Assembly (NCBI GenBank): GCA_032718565.1
Contig: JAVGVS010000012.1
Span: 2,878,950-2,942,949 of the forward strand
Direction: 5' to 3'
DNA length: 64,000 nt
From: Distichodus sexfasciatus
Lineage: Eukaryota > Chordata > Actinopteri > Characiformes > Distichodontidae
Below, piece after piece: positions 54,940 to 64,000 of the stretch (its first letter is position 1; each line of letters begins with the position of its first letter). The notes beneath the pieces were generated by a model. The model searched no databases. It saw only the letters and a program-made list of their open reading frames with translations, and was not told the DNA's origin. The position numbers and the translations under genes are program-made.

Positions 54940-55560
54940 TGGACGGAGAACGATGAAAGTTGAAAGGAGCGAGGCGGGCCGAATGGGAGGCCGGAGGAGG
55001 GCAGGGCTTAAAGGGGGAAAGAGAGGAAATAGAAAAAAAGAAGGATGTCGAATGGGGGGAAACGAGCTGATAAAGCGCAGAAGGCATTTCTCTAATGAGA
55101 GAGGCGTGTTTAAAACAGACAGCGCTGGCAGGGCGAAGACAGGAGGAGAGCGAGAGCGCCAGCGATAGAGAGATAGATGGCGGGGAGGAGAGGAGTGGCC
55201 CCGGCGGCGGATTGATGAATGGACGCGAGGCGGAGGAATAAACGAGGGAGCGCGCCGGGCGCTATTAGGAGGGAGCGCGCCGAGCGAGACGCGGACCCGC
55301 GGACGCGCTCCTCTCCTCCTACCTCACGCTCGTCCCTCCGATATGCATCACCTGATTAATGTTCCCTCCATCGGAGCTGGAGAGCCGGACTCCTCCGCAG
55401 CCTCCGCGCAATCGCTCACACCGGAGAAGGAGGAGAGGAACGAGAGATGACGGATGAAAGGGTCACGGAGAGGGGGAGACGGCGGGAGGAGGAGGAGGGG
55501 AGGAGGAGGAGAGGGTGGGGTGAGGACACTAACGGGGAGTCTAATGGCTGAGAGAGTGAC
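54940..55560. promoter_or_regulatory. CpG-rich intragenic block
   Basis: Purine-rich on the left. 55195-55340 is CpG-dense (GCGCGCCGGGCGC, GGACCCGCGGACGCG), followed by ATATGCATCACCTGATTAATG, a repeat-free segment with homeodomain words. Candidate intragenic CpG island or enhancer. The flanking Arg/Gly frames look like composition effects. Confidence 0.42.
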
Positions 55561-55940
55561 AATATCGGCAACTGTTATGGTCTGAGCCCCACAATAAAGG
55601 TCAATTAGAGAAATATATATATATTTTTTTTTTACAGAGAACGAACCGGTGATTTTTAAAGGGACGTGCAAAACGGTGCTTCATAAAGAGGATATTGTGG
55701 CTGACAATAAACAAATCTGTTTCTACAGTTATTTCAGCATAATTTACGGTGTATTCAGGCAAATTCAGTTTGATTTGTGCAGCACTTTTACAACAGATAT
55801 TGTCGCAAAGCAGCTTTATTAATGCCCCCAAACCCTTAACGAGCGAGTCTGGGGATACAGTGGCAAGGAAAATCTCTGTAGTAATTAGAAAGAAAAGTCA
55901 AGCGGAAACAAGACTTGGTCATGCGGGATTGACATGAAGT
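55561..55940. other. intron, mostly unique
   Basis: An AT repeat with a T run at 55614-55634. No gene or named repeat. Confidence 0.4.
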
Positions 55941-56196
55941 GAAGTGAGTGATTATTTGTCATTGTGAACACTCCACAGCACAGAACACAGTGCACCACAA
56001 TGACATCTGACCTCTGCATTTGACCTATCCATGAAGGAGCAGTGGGCAGCTGACATGGCCAGTGCCCGGAGAGCAGTGCTTGGTGACAGTACCTTCCTCA
56101 TAAGTACCTCAGTGGTCCGTTTAGCGGTGCGGGATTCAAACCGGCGACCTTCCGATTGTGAACAGTGGGAACGCCTTAACCGTTACGCTGCCAACT
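55941..56196 (-). repeat. SINE-A, near full length
   Basis: GTGAAGTGAGTGATTATTTG tail to head ACCGTTACGCTGCCAACTC. All blocks present. Confidence 0.86.
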
Positions 56197-57242
56197 CGTG
56201 CATTTGCGGTGTGAATGTAAGCGTGGGCGTGTACGTGGAGAACGAAATATTTAGGAAATTCGATGATCAGGATTCGAGAACACGTAAGTTCTAAATGGCA
56301 AAGCGTTAGTAGAACCAGGTTATCATGCAGTCCAGCTCGTCTGGTTGAAAATGGAAAGGTCCAGGTCAACCCAGACGGTTTGTCACTCCCCCAAAAAATA
56401 CTCAGGTAGAACGTCACGTGAAGTTGGCAGGAAAACGTTGGAAAGCCTAAATTACACTGCAAAATATAATCTGGAGTGTTATAGATATGTAAGTGTTCGG
56501 ATGGACCAATACTGACTTAATGTTTGAGGCTTTTGGGCTATTTGGCTTCATTTTTAAGCATAATTTATATGCATAATTCATAATTTATATTCTTTCATCG
56601 TTGCATCAGTTCATATATTAGGTATAAACACATCCTTATAGTAAGAATGATTCAAATTTCAACAGATCTGATTCTGTAAATCACATATCATATATTATTG
56701 AACTGAATCACAATAACTACAGAAATACGTGACATCTATCCGAAAAAAAAACTTGAGTCTTGAATTGCCTTTTGTTGTCTTTTCTTTACTACAGTTCAAA
56801 GTTTTACAAGCAAAAGATGAATCCCTAAGACTACAAAGATACTTTACATGGCGTTACGTGACGGTCAAAAAACTGTAACGCTCCTGAGCTCTCAGCTCTA
56901 TCACATTCAATGTGAAACTAACTCTTTTACGTTCTTACATCCGATATATACCTCAGATTACGACACGTAAGGCACCTATTACTTCTACTGTTACATACTA
57001 GTACATTTAACGTGTGTCACGGTAATATAATTCTATTACGTAACACCGTACATGGAAAGTTATGGAAGGTTCCAGAGACATTTCTCTACTTTCTACTGCA
57101 AACGACTACAAAACATTCAATCTAAAATATTCACACATTCATACACACAAAATGGCTCTAACAACTATCATCTTGATAACGAGGCACTACGACACTCCAA
57201 ATGTTGTCCTGGGACAGGGCTGTGGGATTTATCCACATATCA
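56197..57242. other. intron, AT-leaning, nothing recognised
   Basis: Unique-looking sequence. About 56880-57050 contains many ACGT/TACGTA-like words and may be an old repeat. No exon. Confidence 0.4.
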
Positions 57243-57691
57243 CACTGCAAAAAATGAAATCTTAACAAGCCAGAAAATCTTCAAAAGAAAAAACAGATCT
57301 TGTTTTTTCTATTTTAAGAATAACTTGCTTGACTAGACTTGTATGTGTAAGATAAATAATCTAATTTTAAGAAACGTTGGCTACAGTTATCTTATTAAGA
57401 AAAATTAGCTGAGTATAAGAACTTCTTAAAATAAAATAAGAAATTTAATTAAGAGAACGGACAGGTTCTCATGCTCTCCACTACGAGTTAAGAAATTCAT
57501 GACAACTTTGCTTATTTTAAGAATATTAAAGCTAAAAACATGGAAAAAGGGCAAGATTTTTTTTCTTGTTTTAGGAGATCTTTATAAGATAAATTTTCTC
57601 ACTATATTGGCAGATAATTTTGCTTGATTCTGGCCTTTTTTCTTATTATCCTTTTCTTTTTCTCATTTTCTGACACTGATTTTTTGCATTG
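57243..57691. mobile_element. MITE with CACTGCAAAAAAT ends
   Basis: Ends CACTGCAAAAAATGAAATC and GATTTTTTGCATTG are inverted. The interior has mirrored TTATTTTAAGAA/CTTCTTAAAATAA and AGATCTTGTTTTTTC words. About 449 bp, no coding capacity. Target duplication not clear, so the superfamily is open. Confidence 0.65.
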
Positions 57692-58300
57692 TACCAAACA
57701 CTCTAAGGATTAGTCCGTTTTAAACAAAGATAAACCCAAACTCGTTTCTGTGTTATGGTGTTGTCACAACGACACATTCTTCCTTTTCACTTCCTTGCAG
57801 CATTAATGCAGTATCATCCTTAACAGTATCACCCTAAAAACCTGCAGTTTGGTCAGACCGCGTGGACGTGCGAGGTGTCTTCCGAGCTGGGCCACTAAAA
57901 CCCCCAGCATCCCCGGCGACGTGTCAGTCAGGCCGCCGTGAGGTGGCCACCGCCGACGTGGGCCTGCCTCCCTACAAGACCCGGGTGGGAGCGAAGCTAG
58001 AGACCGAAAAGCAGACAAAAGAGAGGCCACCAGCCCCCTCGCCAGTCATTGATCACTGATTTGTTGAGCCGATCGCTCATGTCTCGGGACACGAGCGCCG
58101 TGCACACAAGCCGATGAGCGATGAGACGACGGGACGCGCACCTCAGCGTCCGGCTTCATTGATTTCCTTTCCGAGGATAATGAGATTAGCAGACGTATGA
58201 GGCAGCTCAGAAACCCAGCGATGAATGAAGTTCAGTCAGAGCCGGGAGTCGGGCACTTAGACCCAGAAGCAAATCGAAGATATTACATATATTAAATATA
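57692..58300. promoter_or_regulatory. candidate conserved intronic block
   Basis: 57840-58060 is GC-rich. 58035-58230 is repeat-free (AGTCATTGATCACTGATTTG, CTTCATTGATTTCCTTTCC, GATAATGAGATTAGCAGACG), with two CATTGAT words. Inference. Confidence 0.35.
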
Positions 58301-58779
58301 GTTTCCTTTATTTTGTCAGATTTGTAACCTGGCATTTCTGCCTCTCTTTCCCTTTGAGTTCTGTATCTTCTCTGGGCAGTGTCCTGCAGTAAAGATTAAA
58401 TGAGACGTAAAGCAGTGAAAATGAACAACATATAAAATACTTCTTTTTAGTTTCTTATTTGAAAATATCCACAGTTTGGGCAGGAGTTTGTTTTTGCTTT
58501 GGGCAGAATTAAAGCAAGATTTCCTTTTGACATGTTTTGTTTTCACCTGATTTTCATCCATCACTTGTATCAGAAATGATTGATCAGAGTTCACTTTTTA
58601 CCGATTGTTTACACAGGAAATCTCAAGGGTGGTTAAATCTGAGGAACTGTAATTGGAGCATTAGACATTATAAACTATAATCAAACAAAATATTATACAC
58701 TTGCAGCCTGAAGGAATTTCTCCCAGGTTTCAAGTTTTTTGCCCTACTCTACTGCATCCTGTGCTTGTGTGTGTGTGTG

Positions 58780-58811
<32 letters not shown>

Positions 58812-59220
58812 AGTGTGTCCTAGTGTGTGCGTACGGGTCCTTAGAGACACTGAGCAAATCAGAATGATCCATCTGTTTACCGCTCTTCTGCTTCCCCTTT
58901 TCTTCTCGTTCCTCTGCAGATGGGATTTTTGCTAGATTTTACATTCATTACAGTTCATATTGTGACAGGGAGGTTATTTTACATGAATACATGCATGCAG
59001 AAGAGGACGCTATCGTCCAACTGAAGTCGTTCCTACAGTATCTTGGCCAGCGTAAAAGTGACAAATAAGATCAGATGTGCAGCATGTGGGGAAAAATGTT
59101 TTTGTGGTCGACTTGACCTGTATAAGATAAATATAGTTTGATTTTAGGACTATTGAAGCAATTTTATGAACTATCCCTTTTTACATTTTACTCTCCCTCT
59201 CTCTCTCTCTCTCTGTCCAG
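58301..59220. other. intron end; TG tract; exon 8 acceptor
   Basis: Unique DNA, a TG tract at 58765-58815, unique DNA again, then (CT) at 59192-59213 and GTCCAG as the acceptor ending at 59220. Confidence 0.5.
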
Positions 59221-59437
59221 TCCTGCTCTAAGCTTCGCCTACCCTCCCACCCCCGTGGCCCTGCAGATGCATCAGCAGCTGATGGGGCGGCCACCGGGCA
59301 TCGTGGGATCTGCTTTCGGCCACAGTCCCCCTCTCCTGCACCCCGCACCAGCCTTCGCTCCCCAGAGACCCGTAGCTGGCATCCCTCCATCCAGCCTGGC
59401 GCCCACAGAGCGCTCCACAGGCTCCACCGACTCACAG
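59221..59437 (+). CDS. gli3: gli3 coding exon (human exon 8 equivalent)
   Basis: 217-nt exon; acceptor CTCTGTCCAG, donor GTACAC (59438). The first base completes the split Ser; it ends in phase 0. It encodes 72 residues: PALSFAYPPTPVALQMHQQL, then a Pro/Gly-rich bridge, GSAFGHSPPLLHPAPAF, and an end rich in Ser/Thr (TERSTGSTDSQ). GSAFGHSPPL-HPAP-F is diagnostic for GLI2/GLI3 and PALSF/HMHQQ-like text favours GLI3. One codon longer than the recalled human exon (214 nt). Confidence 0.95.
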
Positions 59438-61391
59438 GTACACACGTCTCTATTCACAGTCGTTAACCCTTTGCGAACGTCAGGCCTGAATAAAAAGTGT
59501 GCTCTTCTATATATTTGAAGAATTGTTTTTGGAGAATTATGATGGAGGGCCTTCCAAAGATTTTCCGCTGTTTCTAACGTTTTAAATTATTTTTTACAAG
59601 TAAAACATTACAAGTAAAACATTAATGTCCTATATTTTCTTCGATTGAACTTTTTTGGCAACAAACTATACGACCCAAATCTCTCCCAGAAAAAGGGTGG
59701 AAACACATAGGCCACTTTTGTCATGTTGTTGCATTAGATATATTTCTTTACATGTTAAAGATTTTATTATTTTTTTGTATAATTATGACCAGTTTTAATA
59801 CAGTGAACATTAAAACTGTTAATCGAAGTATGAGTTTTATGACCACCAGAAGACTTTGATTTCAGTAGTGGTGTGTATGTGCGTGTGCATGGGTGGGTGT
59901 TAGAGCGTATGACTGTTTCTTGTGTAGTGTTCCAGTGTGTTTCCCTTTTGAAAAGTAACCACACCCAGGTTGTTGCCATCAAAACTCACAGAAAAACTGA
60001 ATCTCAACTTTTGAAAGATGGACACAAACACACTCCACACACACTGTCTCCCTCCCCTCCCTTCGTTCTGTCTGTACTCACTGCGGGTGGTGGATTGCAG
60101 CGTGTGAAACGCGGGGAGTAATTTTCCCCCCACCCCGTCCATATCGATCGACTTGTACTTTTCACAGCTCTGATCGCCTCAAAGCTTCTCTCCCGGCTAG
60201 CTCCCGGCCTGACGGTGAATGACGTTCCTCTGACTCTCCCCCAGCGCGGATCGTTCTTCCGCGCTCGTTTGAAAGCCCTTCTCTCTCCCGTCCCGCTCGG
60301 AACCCATCCATTCTCGACCACGGCTCCTGTAATGGAAGGACCGACGGGGACATTTGTCTCCCGACGACGGTCATAAAAGAACAATTAACAGGAAAGCGCG
60401 GACGACCCGAGCATTGCTCACCCTGACAGATGGAGGAAGCGGTAGATCTATGTGCTCTATTGGTCTGAACGCAGTCTTTTAATGGTGTGTGTGGTTGAGA
60501 AGTAACAGCTTTGCAGTTAGAAAGATGATGAGGGGAAGCGTTTAGTGCTGCACGGCCTCAAAAGTTCTGGATGCCTGGACACAGACTGAGAGTTTACTTT
60601 GATAGTTCTGTGCCGCTATCAGTAAGGTCTGATTTGACTGTGAAGAAACTAGAATCTTAACCTTTCTCAACCCATTCTTGACTCTCGTCATAGCCTTTAT
60701 TGCTTAATTGCAAAGATGCAGGAAGAACAGAAATGCGATGCAGACGCAAGGGGTTCAACGTGAACTTTAATAACAAATGATTAGTAACAAGATCAAACTA
60801 ATCGAAACCAAGCTCGGGGTCGGAAAAACCAACTTCATGTAAAATAACAGACGCAGAATGCTTTTCATTTACATTCACCGTGTTTATCAGACGCTCTTAA
60901 CCAGAGCAACTTACATTTCCTAATTAATGAAGTCAAGGAACCAGAGACAGGTTGACACAAGACGTGATCGTGATGAAAATTTAGTTTGAAACTCTGAGCT
61001 GGCACCTAGTGGGCAACTATTTGCAACAGAAATTGAGCTAAATTTGCATATAATTTACTGAAAATTTATAAAGAACTATACCTTGAGCGTCCCCTTTTTC
61101 TTCATATTTTGCTTCCAAAGAGCCTTGCAAGATAGAAGGAAATGAGGGTGCAAAGGTACGTCTGTAGGACCAGTTTCAGAGGTTTTGACTGAGCCTTAAT
61201 TTAGACTAGATGGAATTTTAAAGCAAAATTAGCATTGTGTAATATTAAAGAAGTTGGACTGTAGCTTAGATGTGAAACCTTAGATGAGTCCTTAGATGTC
61301 CACTTAGTGTAAAGACTATAGTTTTGGTTGCTGTCTGGCTTCAGCTTCTATGACAGCTTTTACAGCCTTATTATTATTATTATTATTACTA
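59438..61391. other. intron: unique DNA, SINE-B fragment, ATT patch
   Basis: 59440-60000 AT-leaning unique DNA. 60060-60410 CpG-containing, repeat-poor. About 60868-60930 a minus-strand SINE-B end (TTTATCAGACGCTCTTAACC). (TTA)n at 61369-61386. No additional exon seen. Confidence 0.42.
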
Positions 61392-61593
61392 CTTTCATTC
61401 AAAAACATTCAGAGCAACAGTCAACCGGCCACATGCACACCCGCAAATCTAAGTGTAGTCAGTCAACCTAACTGTGCTTTTGGTCTGCGAGGAAACCAGA
61501 GAACCTGGAGAAAGTCCACATGAACGGGGATCGAATCCCGGACCTTCTCGCTGTGAGGCGGTAGTGCTAACCACTGCGCCGCTGTCCCGCCCC
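61392..61593 (-). repeat. DANA/Mermaid-type SINE
   Basis: Tail near CATTCAAAAACATTC, body ACTGTGCTTTTGGTCTGCGA, head on the minus strand GGCGCAGTGGTTAGCACTAC with B box GGGATTCGATCCCCG. tRNA-like but part of a SINE. Confidence 0.82.
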
Positions 61594-62117
61594 TTATTTA
61601 TGTTTACAGCTTTGGAACAGGCCAACAAACCTGTAAAAAATCTCTCCAAATAAGTGAAGCAATGGCATTTCTAACAGTGGTCAAACAAGTTAGCGTTTGT
61701 ACGCACATCTCCTGCCTGGAGTTTAGGGCTTTGGCCGAACAGTGTGCACACAGGAGACCACAGCAGGGGGGAGATGCTTCCCAGCACTAAGCCAGAGCCT
61801 GCTGGCCTGCTGAGAGTTCCTCCAGAGCCAAAGAATGCTGCCTGCATGTCCAGGGAACGCTCTGCCACTCGTCCAGCCTGCTTTGGCAGGGAAATGGGAC
61901 TTCCCCGGCTGGAAGAAGAGATGGAGTGAGAAAAAGGAGAAGAGAACGCTCATAGCTGTTCAGTTGACTGAAAAGTGTGTGTGTGTGAGAGAGAGAGAGC
62001 TCTTTGGCTACAAGCCTGCAAAAACACAGCTTGTTTTGTCGTCCTTCAGGAGCCCCTTAGCTGCTCTATTATATATTTGACTTTTTCTTTTGTCCGTATC
62101 TTTTTTAATGTAGCTGA

Positions 62118-62120
<3 letters not shown>
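61594..62120. other. intron, mostly unique
   Basis: TG/GA patch at 61976-61999. 61680-61930 is repeat-free. No exon recognised. Confidence 0.42.

Positions 62121-62152
<32 letters not shown>
62121..62152 (+). repeat. (TG)16 abutting the exon 9 acceptor
   Basis: Sixteen uninterrupted TG dinucleotides, followed only by TTACAG (62153-62158) before the exon. It stands where a pyrimidine tract would normally be. Confidence 0.97.
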
Positions 62153-62156
<4 letters not shown>

Positions 62157-62158
62157 AG

Positions 62159-62272
62159 AGTAAACCCACCAGTGAATCGGCAGTGAGCAGTACGGGAGAC
62201 CCACTCCAGCACAAACGCTCCAAACTCAAACCTGAAGATGAGCCTCCCAGCCCTGGAGCAGTGAGCGTGCAG
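62159..62272 (+). CDS. gli3: gli3 coding exon (human exon 9 equivalent)
   Basis: 114-nt, phase 0/0 exon; acceptor TTACAG, donor GTACAC (62273). It encodes 38 residues: SKPTSESAVSSTGDPLQHKR then SKLKPEDEPPSPGAVSVQ. KPTSESAVSSTGDP is a GLI3-specific match (GLI2 has a different tail after SSTV). The KRSKLKPE stretch precedes the region leading to the zinc fingers, whose exons lie beyond the window. A second donor, GTGAGC at 62261, would drop VSVQ in frame; I chose 62273 because 114 nt equals the recalled human exon. Acceptor strength looks poor. Confidence 0.94.
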
Positions 62273-62274
62273 GT

Positions 62275-62294
62275 ACACACACACACACACACAC
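62275..62294 (+). repeat. (AC)10 overlapping the exon 9 donor region
   Basis: Begins at the third base of the intron. Complementary to the (TG)16 on the other side of the exon. Confidence 0.97.
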
Positions 62295-62580
62295 TGGAAT
62301 GCACACACAGTTGAATTATGTCTGTTGTTAAAAGCGCTGCACAAATGAAACTGAATGAAGTTTAATTTAAATACCCAGACTTACAGTGGAGATGTGTTCC
62401 GATGACTCCCATACGGTAACAAAACACACACACACAGGTGCCACACACACAAAACATAATGCTCCTGTGAGCCACTTTAACTTCTCCACACACATGCATT
62501 TACATGCCACACACACACACACCCCCCCACCCACACCTAGCACTAGTCCTAAACACACACACACCCCCCCAGATGCTGAA
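62295..62580. repeat. CA-rich intronic DNA
   Basis: CA tracts at 62424-62438, 62509-62522 and 62552-62566 with C runs; unique DNA between them. No gene. Confidence 0.7.
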
Positions 62581-62864
62581 TGAAAGCTTGGTGGCCAATT
62601 ATGTGGCGCGCTGTAAAGCGGTTTATTTATGCGTTTGATTCGCTGGCCTGCTGGGCCTCTGCCTCGGTCGTGATAAGCCCCCGCGCTCGGCGTCGCCCCA
62701 GACGGAAATTGTTTTCCCTTTAATCAGATACACGAGCGAATGAAAAAAGGCAGGAGAAATTAGACGACAAGTTTCCTCCGCTCCCCTCACAAAGCGCGCT
62801 GACACACACACTCACTGCCATAAATAAATCTTCGCTCTTCTGTAATAAATCAAAGTGTTTTACA
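62581..62864. promoter_or_regulatory. candidate conserved intronic element
   Basis: Repeat-free: GCTTGGTGGCCAATTATGTGG, GCGGTTTATTTATGCGTTTG, TCCCTTTAATCAGATACACG. It contains a CDX/HOX-like TTTATTTATG word. Between CA and CT tracts. Inference. Confidence 0.38.
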
Positions 62865-63275
62865 TCCCTCCCTCTCTCGTTCCTTCCTTTTTCAACGCTC
62901 CCTCTCTCGCTCTCACACACGTGTTCTCTCTCGCTGTCTGCCTCTCTCTTTCTCTCTCTTTCTCTTTCGCTCAACGTCTGTCTCTTGCACTGGCCCCTTG
63001 CTGTTTCTCTCTCTCTCTCTCTGTCTGTCTCTCTCTCTTTCGTTCTCTGTCTTGCTGTCTGTTGCCCATTCTCTTCGTCTTGCTCTCTCTCTCTCTTTCT
63101 TTCTTGCTATTTATCACTATTTATCACTCTCTCCCTTCCTCTGTGTATCACACTTTTTCCTTTATGCTCTCTCTCTTTCTCTGTCTTACATGCTCTCTCT
63201 CTAGCTGTTTCTCCTCCTCTTTCTATTTGTCTCTCTCTCTCCTTTCAACCTTTTCTGTTTTGCTCTCTCGCTCCT

Positions 63276-63325
<50 letters not shown>

Positions 63326-63650
63326 TCTCTCTATCTGCAATTTTCTTTGCTATTTCTCTTCCTCTCTTTCTCTCAATCTCTCCCTCTCTTTCTCCCTTTC
63401 AATCTGTTCCACCTTTTGTCATTTTTGCAGTTTCCCTCTCTCTGTCTATCCCTCTCTCGTTGTCTGTCTCATATTTCCTCCCTCTTTTCTTGCTCTCTCT
63501 CTCTCTGTTTCCTCCTTTTTCTCTAGCTATATCAGTCTCACTCTTTCTTGTGCTTACAGGCAGTCTCTCCCTCTCTCTCTCTCTCTCTCTCTCCCTCTTT
63601 CTCTTTGTATCTGTCTCTTTTCCTTCCTCTCCCACCGTCGCTCAGCTGAC
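62865..63650. repeat. 780-bp pyrimidine tract (CT-rich)
   Basis: CT arrays at 63006-63038, 63280-63331 and 63568-63593 in almost pure C/T DNA. The 223- and 239-residue Ser/Leu frames over it are not genes. Confidence 0.87.
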
Positions 63651-63699
63651 ACGCACACACAAACACACACACACAGTGTTCAGATTCTGGCCGCATTTC

Positions 63700-64000
63700 T
63701 GTAATAAATCCTGAAGCCTGCAGAGCGCTGTGTGTAAACAGAGTCTATGTGCTTGAACCTGACAGTGAATAATGTCCAGAGTAATGCAGCTGCCCGGAGC
63801 AGGAAGCAAAGGTTATGTTGCTCCACAGCCTGTCCCATTAGCCCTCGGAGATCTGTTTATGAGCGTGGAGCCGAGCAACTTTAACCACGGGTTTCTGCCA
63901 CAAAACACACCGCCACATTAAAGTCATTTAGGGGAGGGAGTTGCTGTTCCACCGTACAAGATAATGCCGTCCTTGGGTATTGATGTTAGAGCACCAAAAG
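63700..64000. promoter_or_regulatory. candidate conserved intronic element
   Basis: Repeat-free to the window end: CAGTGAATAATGTCCAGAG, GCAAAGGTTATGTTGCTCC, ATCTGTTTATGAGCGTGG, CATTAAAGTCATTTAGG. Enhancer-like texture only. Confidence 0.35.

Larger units (their letters stand above)
3107..62272 (+). other. gli3: gli3 locus, internal part (six coding exons)
   Basis: The six exons join to an uninterrupted 333-residue frame: 34 residues, a split Val, 68, a split Ala, 51, a split Gly, 66, a split Ser, 72 and 38. Intron lengths are 35,207, 8,711, 6,853, 4,673 and 2,721 bases. The ISPHRNP, HPYINPYMDYIRS, YHQMALL, SPNSLVTILN, SYGHLSA, GSAFGHSPPL and SESAVSSTGDP motifs are GLI-family signatures. ISPHRNP and SSTGDP favour GLI3 over GLI2. 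Recalled human GLI3 exon sizes (106, 206, 147, 202, 214, 114) match exactly or differ by three codons or fewer. Confidence 0.93.

Noticed and set aside
3107..62272. GLI2 as the gene identity
   Set aside because: PPALAGSP in exon 5 resembles GLI2, but ISPHRNP, HPYINPYMDYIRS, PHAG…YYHQMALL and SESAVSSTGDP, and the exon sizes, fit GLI3 better. A phylogeny would settle it.
62855..63714. Open frames of 223 and 239 residues
   Set aside because: Translation of a CT-rich tract within an intron; overlapping frames are equally open.
1..64000. CRISPR arrays, phage, operons, retroviral coding regions
   Set aside because: No regularly spaced identical repeats, no bacterial gene structure, and no gag/pol-like frames; the sequence is vertebrate intron and exon.

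Overview
The window is vertebrate nuclear DNA, almost certainly from a ray-finned fish. It carries six short coding exons with GT/AG splice sites, separated by long introns full of CA/TG and CT/GA microsatellites and by fish-type mobile elements: several tRNA-derived SINE families (one of DANA/Mermaid type), a Tc1-like transposon, and hAT-like and other non-autonomous DNA transposons. An otophysan (characin, catfish or knifefish relative) is my guess from the SINE types, with low confidence. There are no bacterial-type operons, CRISPR arrays, rRNA genes or genuine tRNA genes.

The only host gene I can support is gli3, on the + strand and incomplete at both ends. The six exons are 3107-3212, 38420-38625, 47337-47492, 54346-54547, 59221-59437 and 62159-62272. 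They join without a frame break into 333 residues of the N-terminal repressor region of a GLI-family zinc-finger transcription factor, the Hedgehog-pathway effector. By recalled human numbering they correspond to GLI3 exons 4-9. Exon 7 carries the SYGH Sufu-binding motif. The zinc fingers, the processing region and the activation domain lie downstream of the window. The first coding exons lie upstream.

Layout: 1-3106 is the end of one intron. 3213-38419 is a 35.2-kb intron with most of the mobile elements and several candidate conserved regulatory blocks. 38626-47336 (8.7 kb) holds long TG/TA tracts and a hAT element inserted in a SINE. 47493-54345 (6.9 kb) begins as a nest of SINEs and foldback elements, then becomes low in repeats and regulatory-looking. 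54548-59220 (4.7 kb) has a CpG-rich block. 59438-62158 (2.7 kb) ends in a pure TG tract that touches the exon 9 acceptor. 62273-64000 is the start of the next intron.

Most remaining open reading frames are translations of microsatellites or SINEs and are not genes. The one other protein-coding relic is a broken Tc1-family transposase at 11683-12712. The observations most worth a second look are: (1) exon 9 lies between complementary (TG)16 and (AC)10 tracts and has two in-frame donors 12 bases apart; (2) a non-autonomous transposon family of 541-648 bp occurs three times, with near-identical inverted ends and apparent 4-bp target duplications; (3) a chimeric SINE carries the end of a hAT element and occurs twice, 5.6 kb apart; (4) several repeat-poor intronic blocks look like GLI3 enhancers. 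I found no wholly new gene system.
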